DNA of 64,000 bases from Candidatus Fimimorpha excrementavium (GCA_018710785.1 DVJD01000045.1:1-64000); one strand, 5' to 3'. Counted from the first letter of the stretch, positions 49,857 to 59,930 are shown. Program-made: numbers and translations. The notes: a model not told the origin generated them from the letters alone.

Positions 49857-50738
49857 ATGAAAAAAATGTTGTTTATTTTTAATCCCCATGCCGGGAAAGC
49901 AAAGATTAAAACCAGTCTGGCAGGCATCATAGATACCTTTAACAAAGGAGGTTATGAGGTGGTGACGTATGCTTCCCAGTATCCAATGCATGCAAAAGAG
50001 CTGACTTTGCAGGCAGAAGACAAGTATGATGCAATTGTATGCTGCGGCGGGGACGGCACCCTGAATGAAACGGTCACCGGTATCATGGAACTGAATCACA
50101 AGCCATACCTGGGATACATTCCGGCGGGATCCACCAATGATTTTGCAGCCAGTATCGGACTTCCCAAGGATATGATCCGCTGTGCGAAAAAAATCCTTTC
50201 GGGAAAAGCGTTTGACTGTGATATCGGTAAATTCAATGATCGCTATTTTACGTATGTGGCAGCATTCGGCGCATTTACGGAGGTGCCTTACATCACTTCT
50301 CAGCAGTCGAAGAATGTATTTGGCCATCAGGCGTACGTGCTGGAAGCAGTAAAACAGATGAACAATATCAAGTCTTCTCACATGGTTTTTCGGTATGAGG
50401 ACAAAGTGATAGAGGATGACTTCCTTTTTGGAATGATTTCCAACGCCACCAGCATCGGCGGTTTTAAGGGGCTGCCTGGAAAAAATGTGGAACTGAATGA
50501 CGGAAGATTTGAAGTGATGCTTGTCCGGGATACCAAAAATCCACTGGATTTTCCGGCTATTCTGACTTCCATTTTCCTGAGGAATCCGGATCCCAAATAT
50601 ATCCATACATTTAAGACGTCCAGAGTAGAGATCGTAAGCAGTGAACCGGTCAACTGGGTGCTGGACGGAGAATTTGGCGGAAACTGCAGTAAAGTGGAAA
50701 TCGAAATCTGCCACAAGGCAATCAGTATTTTATTGTAG
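49857..50738 (+). CDS. Diacylglycerol kinase-family lipid kinase (YegS/BmrU type)
   Basis: A 293-residue lipid kinase of the DagK/YegS/BmrU group. The N-terminal ATP-binding domain has FIFNPHAGKAK, the catalytic glycine-rich CCGGDGTLNETVTG, and IPAGSTNDFAASIG; the C-terminal beta-sandwich holds LDGEFGG. These enzymes phosphorylate diacylglycerol or similar lipids, recycling diacylglycerol formed by lipoteichoic acid synthesis. The ribosome site gggaggg lies 8 bases before the ATG. It follows the BMC terminator and starts the housekeeping half of the window. Confidence 0.9.
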   Translation: MKKMLFIFNPHAGKAKIKTSLAGIIDTFNKGGYEVVTYASQYPMHAKELTLQAEDKYDAIVCCGGDGTLNETVTGIMELNHKPYLGYIPAGSTNDFAASIGLPKDMIRCAKKILSGKAFDCDIGKFNDRYFTYVAAFGAFTEVPYITSQQSKNVFGHQAYVLEAVKQMNNIKSSHMVFRYEDKVIEDDFLFGMISNATSIGGFKGLPGKNVELNDGRFEVMLVRDTKNPLDFPAILTSIFLRNPDPKYIHTFKTSRVEIVSSEPVNWVLDGEFGGNCSKVEIEICHKAISILL

Positions 50739-50816
50739 GAAAAAGCGGGAAAATTTTTGTAAGAAAGAAGAAAATTGGATGGAGTGCTGAAAATACATGA
50801 ATCACGAAATTTTGTA

Positions 50817-50845
50817 TTTACAGCAGTAAAAATTTGCTCTATAAT
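50817..50845 (+). promoter_or_regulatory. SigmaA promoter of the rpoD-like gene
   Basis: tttaca, 17-bp spacer, tataat, about 130 bases before the sigma factor start. Confidence 0.75.
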
Positions 50846-50974
50846 ATAGATCTGTATAGGTGTGCCCATTTTTAGATGCCTGAGAAGTGGAGAATCAGGA
50901 GATGGATAAAGATCCGCAGGGAAATACGTCTGTACAGTACGTAAAGATGTCTGATGCAGAAAGGACAATGCTCA

Positions 50975-52093
50975 ATGGAAAAAGAGATTTTGACGGAACG
51001 GTTGGATAAACTTGCCAAAATAGGCGAAACAAAAAACAGGACGTTAGACTTGAATGATATCAATGATTTCTTCGCGGGAGAGACATTGACTCCGGATGAA
51101 TGGGAGTATGTTTACAGTTATCTGGAAGGAAAGAAAATTGATGTTCTTCAGGTTTTAAATGATGATCTGCTTCCGGATGATGATCTTTTGTTAGAGAAGG
51201 ATCTGGATTTTATCGAGGAGGAAGAAGAGGATATTGATTTGGACGCCATTGATCTTCTGGAAGGAATCGGAACAGAAGACCCGGTGCGCATGTATCTGAA
51301 GGAGATCGGAACAGTACCTCTTTTATCCGCTGAGGAAGAACTGAAGCTGGCGATCCGAAAATCCGAAGGGGATATGGCCGCAAAGGACCGCCTGATTGAG
51401 GCCAATCTTCGTCTGGTGGTGAGTATTGCGAAAAGATATACTGGCCGCGGCATGAGCTTCCTGGATCTGGTTCAGGAAGGAAACCTCGGATTGATTAAAG
51501 GTGTTGAGAAGTTTGACTATACAAAAGGATACAAACTGAGTACATATGCGACTTGGTGGATTCGCCAGTCTGTCACGAGGGCGCTGGCGGATCAGGCCAG
51601 AACGATCCGTGTTCCTGTACATATGGTGGAGACCATCAATAAAATGTCCAAAATGCAGCGAAAGCTGACGCTGGATCTGGGCTATGAACCATCGGTGACA
51701 GAATTGGCAAAGGCACTGGATATGTCAGAGGACAAAGTCATGGAGATCATGCAGATTGCCAGAGAGCCAGCTTCCCTGGAAACGCCCATCGGTGAGGAAG
51801 ATGATTCCAACCTGGGAGATTTTGTGGCAGACAGCAATGCAGTGACACCGGAGGGAAATGTGGAATCGGTGATGCTGCGTGAGCATATCGACACACTTTT
51901 GGCAGATCTGAAAGAGAGAGAGCGTCAGGTCATCGTGCTTCGCTTTGGTCTGGAAGACGGACATCCCAGAACCCTGGAAGAAGTGGGCAAAGAATTCAAT
52001 GTCACGAGGGAGCGTATTCGTCAGATTGAGGCGAAGGCGCTTCGCAAGCTGCGCAATCCGGTGAGAAGCAAGAGAATCAGAGATTTCCTGTAA
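50975..52093 (+). CDS. rpoD: Primary-type sigma factor RpoD (SigA-like)
   Basis: A 372-residue sigma-70 protein. An acidic N-terminal region (with [16 protein letters not shown]) precedes region 1.2 ([16 protein letters not shown]). Regions 2.3-2.4 contain the -10 recognition helix ([19 protein letters not shown]), and region 4.2 the -35 helix ([20 protein letters not shown]). All regions of a housekeeping sigma are present. The usual upstream neighbour dnaG is absent, and queH follows instead, so it could be a second, group-2-like primary sigma rather than the sole SigA. The ATG at 50975 has aaagga about 10 bases before it. Confidence 0.85.
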   Translation: MEKEILTERLDKLAKIGETKNRTLDLNDINDFFAGETLTPDEWEYVYSYLEGKKIDVLQVLNDDLLPDDDLLLEKDLDFIEEEEEDIDLDAIDLLEGIGTEDPVRMYLKEIGTVPLLSAEEELKLAIRKSEGDMAAKDRLIEANLRLVVSIAKRYTGRGMSFLDLVQEGNLGLIKGVEKFDYTKGYKLSTYATWWIRQSVTRALADQARTIRVPVHMVETINKMSKMQRKLTLDLGYEPSVTELAKALDMSEDKVMEIMQIAREPASLETPIGEEDDSNLGDFVADSNAVTPEGNVESVMLREHIDTLLADLKERERQVIVLRFGLEDGHPRTLEEVGKEFNVTRERIRQIEAKALRKLRNPVRSKRIRDFL

Positions 52094-52114
52094 AAGAGAT
52101 AACAAACAGTTAAT

Positions 52115-52197
52115 ATCCCAAAGCTGTACACGGTATCAGAATCGCCGGATGTTTTATTCTGCGAAGGTCTGATGTCAGATGCAGCTTTGGGATTTTT
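52115..52197 (+). terminator. Terminator after the sigma factor gene
   Basis: atcccaaagctg pairs perfectly with cagctttgggat and is followed by tttt. The 55-base loop contains its own small palindrome (tctga/tcaga). Confidence 0.75.
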
Positions 52198-52214
52198 CAT
52201 TGATTGGAGGCTAT

Positions 52215-52859
52215 ATGCAGAAAATAAATTATCAGAAAGAACTGGACCGGCTGCTGCTGTCTTTGGAAAAAGAAGAGCGTATTCCCTCGCTTTTGCTGCA
52301 CAGCTGCTGTGCGCCGTGCAGCAGTTATGTGCTGGAATACCTTTCCCGGTATTTTTCCATTACGGTGTTTTATTACAACCCCAATATTTCCCCGAAGGAG
52401 GAGTACGTGAAGCGGCTGGAAGAGCAGAAACGTCTGATCGCATCTATGGAATGTTCCCATCCGGTTCATATCTTAGACGCAGAATATGATCCGGAACGTT
52501 TTTTTGCCATGGCCAGGGGGATGGAGACGCTGCCGGAAGGAGGGGCGCGCTGCCATGCCTGCTATGAAATGCGTCTTCGCGAGGCAGCCCAGGCCGCAAA
52601 AGCGGGCGGATTCGATTATTTCACAACCACGCTGACCATCAGCCCATTGAAAAAGTCAGAAACGCTTAACGCAATCGGGGCGAAGCTGGAACAGGAATAT
52701 GGAGTATCCTATCTATATTCTGATTTTAAGAAGAAGAATGGGTATAAACGTTCCACGGAATTGTCCAGAGAATATGGACTTTACCGTCAAAATTACTGTG
52801 GATGCGTGTTTTCAAAGCGGGAGGCAGAACGGAGGGAAAAGACCAAAGAACAGCAGTAA
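52215..52859 (+). CDS. queH: Epoxyqueuosine reductase QueH
   Basis: A 214-residue QueH, the non-B12 enzyme that reduces epoxyqueuosine to queuosine in tRNA wobble position 34, replacing QueG. The iron-sulfur and iron-binding cysteines are in LLHSCCAPCSSYVLEYL, GARCHACYEMRL and NYCGCVFSKRE; TTTLTISPLK is also typical. The ATG at 52215 lies 4 bases after ttggagg, while an in-frame start 12 codons earlier has none. Use of QueH fits an anaerobe that avoids cobalamin here as well as in its diol dehydratase. Confidence 0.92.
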   Translation: MQKINYQKELDRLLLSLEKEERIPSLLLHSCCAPCSSYVLEYLSRYFSITVFYYNPNISPKEEYVKRLEEQKRLIASMECSHPVHILDAEYDPERFFAMARGMETLPEGGARCHACYEMRLREAAQAAKAGGFDYFTTTLTISPLKKSETLNAIGAKLEQEYGVSYLYSDFKKKNGYKRSTELSREYGLYRQNYCGCVFSKREAERREKTKEQQ

Positions 52860-52901
52860 ATTCTTAAAAAATTCGAAATATATAAAGTTTTTCGAAACCG
52901 C

Positions 52902-52931
52902 TTGCAGGAAGGAATGAAATCAAGGTAAGAT
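52902..52931 (+). promoter_or_regulatory. Possible promoter of the RND gene
   Basis: ttgcag, 18-bp spacer, taagat, about 40 bases before the start codon. Confidence 0.45.
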
Positions 52932-52969
52932 AGAACTATAGATGAAGAGCAGGTAAGGGGGAATGACTT

Positions 52970-55900
52970 TTGTGGAAATTCAGCGTTAGAAAACCATATA
53001 CAGTCATTGTGGCTGTCGCGATGGTGCTTGTCCTGGGATTTGTTTCCTGGGGGAAAATGACGACGGACCTGCTTCCGGATATCAATCTGCCATACTTGGT
53101 TGTTATGACAAGTTATACCGGAGGAAGCCCGGAAGAGGTGGAAACCATGGTGACAAAGCCGGTGGAACAGGCCATGGCAACCCTGGAGAATATTTCCAAT
53201 ATTACATCCGTATCCAGCCAGGATCAGTCGGTGGTGATTCTGGAGTTTGAGGATGATGTCAATATGGACAGCATCACCGTGGATACCAGGGAAAAGCTGG
53301 ATATGCTGACGCCGTATTGGAATGATTCGGTGGGCAAGCCCATGATTACCAAGATCAGTCCGGATATGCTTCCCATCGTGATGACAGCGGTGGACAGTGA
53401 TGAAATGAGCCGCGAGGAACTGACCAGGAAGGTGAACGAAGAGATTCTTCCTAAAATCGAGGGAGTCAGCGGCGTGGCCAGTGTGACGCTGAGCGGCGGA
53501 CTGGAAAAAGAAGTAAGTGTGGCCCTCAGGGAAGATAAGATAGAAGACATCAATGATCAGATCCGTGAAGAAGTGGAGGCACAGCTGGATGAAGCAGAGC
53601 AGAAACTGCTGGACGCCAAAGCACAGCTGGATGAAGGAAAAGCGAACCTGGAAGAACAGATGAATGCTTTTTCTGAGGGGATGACGGAGACTGACCAGGG
53701 CGTGCTGAGCGGAAAATTGGAGCTGCTGAAAGCGGAGATACAGCTTTCCCAGTCGAGCAGCGATTTAAATTCCAAGGAAATGGAAATACAGATGCTGGAA
53801 TCTGTGGTAAACAGTATGAACCAGTCTCTGAGTAAGATGCGTCAGAGAGTCAGCGAACAGGAACAATCCGTTGCGGCAAGGGAAGCGGAGGTTGCGCAGA
53901 AGGAAACGGACATTCAGACACGGGAGCAGGAGCTGGCAGCCCAAAGGGCCTCTCTGGAACAGCAGATCGAGGAATTGACTGCTCAGGGAACCAGAGCCAT
54001 CGGGATGGAACTGAAAGAGAGTCATGCGGTCATGGCGCCCAGCCAGTCATCCGGTCAGGAGAGCGGAAATCAGAACAGTCTCAGCGAGAATCCGACAGAG
54101 CCCTCGCAGTCGGCAGCAGCTGCGGATACCCAGCCGGAGTCTGCTGCTCCATCACAGCCGGAAACTTCTAAGAGTCCGACGGAGCCCTCCGAAACAGAAC
54201 CTTCCAGTCCGACGGAACCTTCCGAAACCAATCCTTCTGATCCGACGCAGCCTTCCGGGACAGAACCGGTGAATCCGACGGATCCCGTACAGCCATCCGA
54301 TGACGGGACGGCCGATGAGCTGGCGGATCTCCAGAGAAAATTGGCAGAGGTAAGTGCTGAGGAACAGAAACTGGCCTTGGAGAAGGCTGCCTGCCAGATT
54401 GAGAAGGCGACTGTGGAGGGAGAACGCTCAGCGTTCAATGCCGCTTCGGATGAACTCGCCCGCTTCGAATCTCAGGCAGCAGCCACCACAGCGCAGCTGG
54501 CGGATGCAAAGGCCGCCCTTGCCGCTGCAAAAGCACAGATTGCGTCGGGCCAGGGGACGATCGACGGAAACCAGGAGATGGCGGATGAGCAAGAGAGGGA
54601 GCTCATCAAACAAAGAGAGGAAGCAGAGAAAAAACTGGAGGAGGCGCAGGAACAGGCAAAGAGCGGAGAAGAAGAACTGGAAGAGCAGATTGCCAATTTT
54701 CCCCAGACCAGGGAGGAAACCCTGGCGGCTGCCACCATCGACGGAAAAGTGACAAAAGAGATGATACAGACGCTGCTGCAGGCCCAGAATTTTGATATGC
54801 CTGCGGGATATGTCACCCAGGATGATACCCAGTATCTGGTGCGGGTGGGAGATGCGATCACAGATCCGGAAGAATTGAAGAACCTGATTTTATTCGATCC
54901 GCAGATAGAGGGGATGGATGTGGTGGCGCTTCAGGATGTGGCTGACATTGAAGTGACGGACAATGGAGAAGAAACCTATGCTAAGATCAATGGAAATGAT
55001 GGCCTGATTCTCTCCATTCAGAAGCAGAATACGTATTCCACCTCTGAGGTGTCGGATGCAGTCAATGAAGCATTGGATTCCATCATGGAAACCGATTCCG
55101 ATATTCACTTTACTGCGCTGATGGACCAGGGAGAGTACATACATATTGTCATTCGGTCTGTTTTGGAAAATCTTCTGATGGGCGGTATTCTGGCTGTTTT
55201 GATTCTGTTTTTATTCTTAAAGGATATTAAGCCCACGTTCATCATCGCATGCTCCATCCCCATCAGCGTCATTTTTGCCATTGTGCTGATGTATTTTTCC
55301 GGAGTTACCTTAAATATTATCTCGCTGTCCGGTCTGGCTGTTGGAGTGGGCATGCTGGTGGATAACTCGATTGTGGTCATTGAAAATATTTACCGGCTGA
55401 GGAACAAGGGGTACTCAGTCATGAAAGCGGCCGTATCCGGTGCGGCTCAGGTGGCCGGAGCGATTACCTCGTCTACTTTGACGACGGTCTGCGTATTTCT
55501 TCCCATAGTGTTTGTGGAAGGTCTGACCAGACAGCTGTTTGTGGATATGGCGCTGACGATTACCTATTCTCTGATGGCCAGCCTTGTGATTGCGCTGACT
55601 CTGGTGCCCATGATGGCATCCGGTATTCTTAAGAAGACAAAGGAGAAGAAACACAGGCTGCTGCCATGGCTGATTCGCTGCTATGACAGGCTGATCCGCG
55701 GCGCACTGCACAGAAGGTGGCTGGTAATCGTGGTTTCCGTGGTGATCCTGGCGGTGAGCGTCGTGGCATCCCTAAGCCGCGGCACGGCATTTATGCCGGA
55801 AGCGGACAGCAACCAGCTCCGTGTCACCATGGAAATGACGGATGAAGATGCCGATGAAGCACAGATTCGGAATATGGCAGATCAGGTCATGGAACGGATT

Positions 55901-57250
55901 CAGTCAGTGGACCATGTGGAGACAGTCGGCACGATCATAGGGGACAGTGAAAGTCTTATGACTGGGATGGGAGACAGCGATCGTTCCGCTGTCAGCATCT
56001 ATGTGGTTCTGGATGAAGAGAAAGGAAACAGCAGAGATGCGGAAAAAGAAATCGAAGAAGCATGTGCCGATCTGGAAGGCTGTGAGGTGACAGCCGATGG
56101 TTCATCCGTGGATATGAGCGCCCTGGGAGGTTCCGGTATTTCCGTACAGATATCCGGGCAGGAGATTGATCAGCTGTCTGCCATCGCAGAGGATGTGGCA
56201 GCCATTGTGGAAGGAACGGAGGGGACAGCCGAAGTCACAGACGGAATCACCGATCCGACGCCGGAGCTTTGTATCCGTCTGGACAAGGAGAAAGCCATGA
56301 AAGAGGGACTGACCGTCGCCCAGGTATATCAGGAATTGAGGGAAAAACTGGCGCCAAGCGGCAGTGCCACAACCATCACTTCCGATGACGGAGAGGAATA
56401 CAGCACGTTTGTGATGAATGAAACGGAGCAGATGACACCGGATGACATCAGAAATTATGTGTTTACGGTCAATGCTGCCGATGGTTCAGAGAAAGAAGTA
56501 AATCTGTCGGATATCGCCACAGTGGAGGAAACGCAGACACTGTCAGAGATCAGCAGAGACGGACAAAAGCGCGTGCTCACTGTGACGGCGCAGATCGCCG
56601 AGGGATATAACATCGGGCTTGTCAGCCGGGATCTGGAAGAACGGCTGCGCGATTATCAGGTTCCGGAGGGATATGCAGTGACCATGGAAGGGGAAAATGA
56701 GATGATCAATGAGGCTTTGGACCAGCTGATATTGATGGGAGTCCTGGGCATTGTGCTGATTTACTGCATTATGGTGGCCCAATTCCAGTCCTTCCGCTCC
56801 CCGTTTATTGTGATGTTCACGATTCCGCTGGCGTTTACAGGAGGCTTTCTGGCACTGTTTTTGACGGGACAGGAAGTCAGTGTGGTGGCCATGGTGGGAT
56901 TTATCATGCTGGCCGGTGTCGTCGTAAACAATGGAATCGTGCTGGTGGATTATATCAATCAGCTTCGTCTGGAGGGAATGGATAAGAGAGAAGCCATCAT
57001 CGAGGCCGGAAAGACGCGTATGCGCCCGATTCTGATGACCGCGATCACGACGATCCTCGGTTTGTTTACCATGGCCCTTGGGATCGGAACAGGTTCCAGC
57101 ATGATGCAGCCGGTGGCCATTGTCACCATAGGCGGGCTGACCTATGCCACCATCATGACTCTGTTTGTGGTTCCGGTTATGTATGATTTATTCGCTAAGA
57201 AGCACATGAAAGCAGTGGATGAAAACGAATTGGAAATTGTGGATGATTAA
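52970..57250 (+). CDS. Giant RND-family exporter with coiled-coil insertion
   Basis: A 1426-residue RND-superfamily permease (AcrB/SwrC-like), about 380 residues longer than usual. Helix 1 (residues 10-28) is followed by the first porter half (LLPDINLPYLVVMTSY). Around residue 195 a large insertion begins: a coiled coil to about 345, a Pro/Thr/Ser/Glu repeat region at about 395-445 (PTEPSE-type units), then another Ala/Glu/Lys-rich coiled coil to about 582. The porter then resumes. Helices 2-6 include GMLVDNSIVVIENIYRLRNK with the proton-relay aspartate, and helices 7-12 end with GIVLVDYINQLRLEG. The TTG start is 8 bases after aaggggg. No adaptor or outer-membrane gene is adjacent. The substrate is unknown. 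Confidence 0.85.
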   Translation: MWKFSVRKPYTVIVAVAMVLVLGFVSWGKMTTDLLPDINLPYLVVMTSYTGGSPEEVETMVTKPVEQAMATLENISNITSVSSQDQSVVILEFEDDVNMDSITVDTREKLDMLTPYWNDSVGKPMITKISPDMLPIVMTAVDSDEMSREELTRKVNEEILPKIEGVSGVASVTLSGGLEKEVSVALREDKIEDINDQIREEVEAQLDEAEQKLLDAKAQLDEGKANLEEQMNAFSEGMTETDQGVLSGKLELLKAEIQLSQSSSDLNSKEMEIQMLESVVNSMNQSLSKMRQRVSEQEQSVAAREAEVAQKETDIQTREQELAAQRASLEQQIEELTAQGTRAIGMELKESHAVMAPSQSSGQESGNQNSLSENPTEPSQSAAAADTQPESAAPSQPETSKSPTEPSETEPSSPTEPSETNPSDPTQPSGTEPVNPTDPVQPSDDGTADELADLQRKLAEVSAEEQKLALEKAACQIEKATVEGERSAFNAASDELARFESQAAATTAQLADAKAALAAAKAQIASGQGTIDGNQEMADEQERELIKQREEAEKKLEEAQEQAKSGEEELEEQIANFPQTREETLAAATIDGKVTKEMIQTLLQAQNFDMPAGYVTQDDTQYLVRVGDAITDPEELKNLILFDPQIEGMDVVALQDVADIEVTDNGEETYAKINGNDGLILSIQKQNTYSTSEVSDAVNEALDSIMETDSDIHFTALMDQGEYIHIVIRSVLENLLMGGILAVLILFLFLKDIKPTFIIACSIPISVIFAIVLMYFSGVTLNIISLSGLAVGVGMLVDNSIVVIENIYRLRNKGYSVMKAAVSGAAQVAGAITSSTLTTVCVFLPIVFVEGLTRQLFVDMALTITYSLMASLVIALTLVPMMASGILKKTKEKKHRLLPWLIRCYDRLIRGALHRRWLVIVVSVVILAVSVVASLSRGTAFMPEADSNQLRVTMEMTDEDADEAQIRNMADQVMERIQSVDHVETVGTIIGDSESLMTGMGDSDRSAVSIYVVLDEEKGNSRDAEKEIEEACADLEGCEVTADGSSVDMSALGGSGISVQISGQEIDQLSAIAEDVAAIVEGTEGTAEVTDGITDPTPELCIRLDKEKAMKEGLTVAQVYQELREKLAPSGSATTITSDDGEEYSTFVMNETEQMTPDDIRNYVFTVNAADGSEKEVNLSDIATVEETQTLSEISRDGQKRVLTVTAQIAEGYNIGLVSRDLEERLRDYQVPEGYAVTMEGENEMINEALDQLILMGVLGIVLIYCIMVAQFQSFRSPFIVMFTIPLAFTGGFLALFLTGQEVSVVAMVGFIMLAGVVVNNGIVLVDYINQLRLEGMDKREAIIEAGKTRMRPILMTAITTILGLFTMALGIGTGSSMMQPVAIVTIGGLTYATIMTLFVVPVMYDLFAKKHMKAVDENELEIVDD

Positions 57251-57305
57251 ATCGAAAAAGAAGGAAAGTTTTTCGGCAGTTTTCATAGGATTTCGCCTAA
57301 AAGTG

Positions 57306-57314
57306 TGATATAAT
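57306..57314 (+). promoter_or_regulatory. Extended -10 element upstream of fbp
   Basis: tgatataat is a perfect extended -10; no clear -35 is present. It lies just before the hairpin at 57316 and about 180 bases before the fbp start. Confidence 0.45.
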
Positions 57315-57315
57315 A

Positions 57316-57361
57316 AAGAGGATGCTGTAAAAGAGTAATCATTTTGCCGCATCCTCTTTCC
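57316..57361 (+). terminator. Hairpin between the RND gene and fbp
   Basis: aagaggatgc pairs with gcatcctctt across a 23-base loop; tcc follows. It may terminate the RND transcript. The rest of 57251-57492 holds only the -10 element above. Confidence 0.6.
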
Positions 57362-57492
57362 ATTCGGAAGCTGTTTCGGGAGGGGAAACAGGACGGGTTC
57401 AAGTTTCGGCCCGATTTATGATTGATGCCAGTCCTGCCCCGATCGGTCTTGGAAAGCGGATGGAAATGGAGTCAGGGAGGAATGATAATAAG

Positions 57493-59445
57493 ATGAGAGA
57501 TGAGAAGTATTTGAAACTGTTGGCGAAGGAGTATCCGACGATACAGGCCGCCAGCAGCGAGATTGTGAATCTGACGGCGATCTGCCAGCTGCCCAAGGGG
57601 ACGGAATATTTTTTCAGTGATATCCATGGGGAGTACGAGGCATTTGTCCATCTGCTTCGGAGTGCGTCCGGGATTATCCGTATGAAGATTGCGGATTTGT
57701 TTGACAGCACCCTTACGGAGGCGGAGCAAAATATGCTCGCCAATCTGATTTATGAGCCGGAGAAGGTGACGGGATGCCTTCAGGAATTTGGAAAAGATAC
57801 CAACGACTGGAAAAAGCTGACGATTTACCGTTTGGTTCAGGTCTGCAAGGAAGTGGGATCCAAATACACCCGATCCAAGGTGAGAAAAAAGATGCCGCCG
57901 GAGTATGCATATATTCTGGATGAGCTTCTGCATGTCAATCACGATGGAAATAAAAAAGTATATTACAATGAGATTATCCACTCCATACTGGAAATGGGAG
58001 TGGGAGATAATTTTATCATAGCGCTCTGCCATCTGATTCAGAATCTGAGCGTGGACAGCCTTCATATTATCGGTGATATTTTTGACAGAGGACCGCGTCC
58101 CGATATCATTATGAATGAGCTGATGGCATTTCATGATGTGGATATACAGTGGGGCAACCATGATATTTCCTGGATGGGCGCTGCCTGCGGAAACAGGACT
58201 CTGATGGCCAATGTGGTCCGGATGGGAATCAGCTACAACAATTTTGACGCTTTGGAGGATGGATACGGGATTAATCTAAGAGCATTGTCTATTTTCGCCT
58301 CCCAGGCATACAAGGATGATCCATGCACCTACTTTTATCCCAAGATGCTGGATGAGAATGAATACGACCGGGTGGACAGCGTATTGGCGGCAAAAATGCA
58401 TAAGGCCATCGCCATCATTCAGTTTAAGCTGGCGGGACAGCTGATCAAGCGCCATCCGGAATACGGGATGGATGACAGAAATCTGCTGGAAAAGGTGGAT
58501 TATGAAAAAGGGTGCCTGCTTTACGGGGGAAAGGAATATCCGCTGCTGGATACGTTCTTCCCAACCATCGACCCCAAAAATCCTCTCCGGCTTACCAGGG
58601 AAGAGGAAGAGATGATGAACGCGCTGGAGGCGTCCTTCCGCCACAGCGAAGTGCTTCACAGACATATTCGCTTCCTGTATACGAATGGGAGCATGTATAA
58701 ATGTGCCAACTCTAATCTTTTGTTCCACGGGTGTATTCCCATGACAAAAGAAGGCGAATTTGAAACGTATGTATCGGCCGACGGAAAAGGATACAAAGGA
58801 AAAGCCCTGCTGGATTATCTGAATACCCAGGTGCAGAATGCCTACCTGCTTCCGGAAGATGCCGAGGGAAAACAGAAGGCTGTGGATTTCATGTGGTATC
58901 TGTGGTGCGGGGCCAAATCACCGGTATTCGGCAAGAGCAAACTTTCCGCGTTTGAACATTATTTTGTGGCGGATAAGGTCATGCAGAAAGAGAGCATGAA
59001 TCCGTATTATAAGCTCAGTGAGCAGGAAGAGATCTGCGATAAAATTTTCCATGAATTTGGCCTGGATCCGGAGACATCCCATATCATAAACGGACATGTA
59101 CCGGTCAAGATCAAAGACGGGGAAAAGCCGGTGAAAGCCGGCGGCAAACTATACGTCATCGACGGAGGGATTTCCAAGGCATACCAGTCCAAGACCGGAA
59201 TCGCCGGATATACGCTGATTTTCAATTCCCACTGCCTGGCCTTGGCAGAGCACCGCAATTATATGAAAATGGAAGGAAATCCCACCAGCTATGCGCCGGA
59301 GGTCCATGTGACAGAACGCCTGCCGGAGAGGATGAAGGTGGTGGATACGGATATCGGCGTGCAGCTGAAGGAACAAATCGATGATCTGAAGGAACTGGTC
59401 AATGCGTACCGGGAAGGTGTGATTAAGGAGAAATCAGGGAGGTAA
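57493..59445 (+). CDS. fbp: Fructose-1,6-bisphosphatase class III
   Basis: A 650-residue class III FBPase, the Firmicutes gluconeogenic enzyme that hydrolyses fructose-1,6-bisphosphate to fructose-6-phosphate. It uses a calcineurin-like metallophosphoesterase core: FFSDIHGEYEAF, IIGDIFDRGPRPD, QWGNHDISWMG and a C-terminal IINGHVPVK. Length is normal. The start at 57493 (RDEKYLKLLAKEYPT) matches the family; gggagg lies 12 bases upstream, a little far, and an in-frame ATG eleven codons earlier is an alternative. Fbp would let the cell build hexose from the DHAP released by deoxysugar cleavage. Confidence 0.93.
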   Translation: MRDEKYLKLLAKEYPTIQAASSEIVNLTAICQLPKGTEYFFSDIHGEYEAFVHLLRSASGIIRMKIADLFDSTLTEAEQNMLANLIYEPEKVTGCLQEFGKDTNDWKKLTIYRLVQVCKEVGSKYTRSKVRKKMPPEYAYILDELLHVNHDGNKKVYYNEIIHSILEMGVGDNFIIALCHLIQNLSVDSLHIIGDIFDRGPRPDIIMNELMAFHDVDIQWGNHDISWMGAACGNRTLMANVVRMGISYNNFDALEDGYGINLRALSIFASQAYKDDPCTYFYPKMLDENEYDRVDSVLAAKMHKAIAIIQFKLAGQLIKRHPEYGMDDRNLLEKVDYEKGCLLYGGKEYPLLDTFFPTIDPKNPLRLTREEEEMMNALEASFRHSEVLHRHIRFLYTNGSMYKCANSNLLFHGCIPMTKEGEFETYVSADGKGYKGKALLDYLNTQVQNAYLLPEDAEGKQKAVDFMWYLWCGAKSPVFGKSKLSAFEHYFVADKVMQKESMNPYYKLSEQEEICDKIFHEFGLDPETSHIINGHVPVKIKDGEKPVKAGGKLYVIDGGISKAYQSKTGIAGYTLIFNSHCLALAEHRNYMKMEGNPTSYAPEVHVTERLPERMKVVDTDIGVQLKEQIDDLKELVNAYREGVIKEKSGR

Positions 59446-59504
59446 TCGGGGAGAAGGTTCATGAAAGGTTGCCCTAAAACAACCCGATTTGTTTCGGAAA
59501 GTTG

Positions 59505-59533
59505 TTGACAAGTATTTCCTGTTATGCTATGAT
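59505..59533 (+). promoter_or_regulatory. SigmaA promoter of the rplU-prp-rpmA operon
   Basis: ttgaca, 17-bp spacer ending in tgc, tatgat (extended -10), just upstream of the L21 leader. Confidence 0.88.
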
Positions 59534-59539
59534 ACAGAA

Positions 59540-59612
59540 GTATGCCGCTCAATGAGGTTTGTAAGTTCCGCATATGCGGGCACCGAAGTTGGCGAGTAAT
59601 GATAATAGGAGG
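59540..59612 (+). ncRNA. Ribosomal protein L21 leader (autoregulatory RNA)
   Basis: The 5' leader contains gccgctcaatgaggtttgtaa, then the small stem ccgcatatgcgg (59568-59579), then caccgaagttggcgagtaatg before the ribosome site. The arrangement and wording match the L21 leader found ahead of rplU in Firmicutes, where excess L21 is thought to bind and repress. Boundaries are approximate. Confidence 0.7.
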
Positions 59613-59618
59613 TGCCAT

Positions 59619-59927
59619 ATGTACGCAATTATTGCAACAGGTGGTAAACAGTACAAAGTAGCCGAAGGCGATATCATTAGAGTTGAAAAGCTTGGTGTAG
59701 AAGAAGGAGCAACCTATACCTTCGATCAGGTATTAGCTGTTAATAACGGCGAATTAGTAGTGGGAGACCCGGTTGTTAAGGGTGCTACTGTATCCGCAAC
59801 AGTTATGGGCGACGGCCGTGCTAAGAAGGTTATTGTTTACAAGTATAAGCCAAAGACAGGATATCATAAGAAGAATGGTCACAGACAGGCTTATACACAG
59901 GTTAAGATCGAAAAGATCAATGCTTAA
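59619..59927 (+). CDS. rplU: 50S ribosomal protein L21
   Basis: A 102-residue L21, a 23S-binding large-subunit protein ([17 protein letters not shown] at the start, [15 protein letters not shown] near the end). Codon use shows the bias of highly expressed genes. The ATG at 59619 follows aggaggt by 6 bases; the open frame upstream of it is the leader. It heads the conserved rplU-prp-rpmA operon. Confidence 0.97.
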   Translation: MYAIIATGGKQYKVAEGDIIRVEKLGVEEGATYTFDQVLAVNNGELVVGDPVVKGATVSATVMGDGRAKKVIVYKYKPKTGYHKKNGHRQAYTQVKIEKINA

Positions 59928-59930
59928 TCC

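Noticed and set aside
54169-54303. Repeated ccgacgga-type units suggestive of a CRISPR or satellite
   Set aside because: The units are in frame, imperfect and encode PTEPSE-type repeats of the RND insertion; there are no spacers or cas genes.
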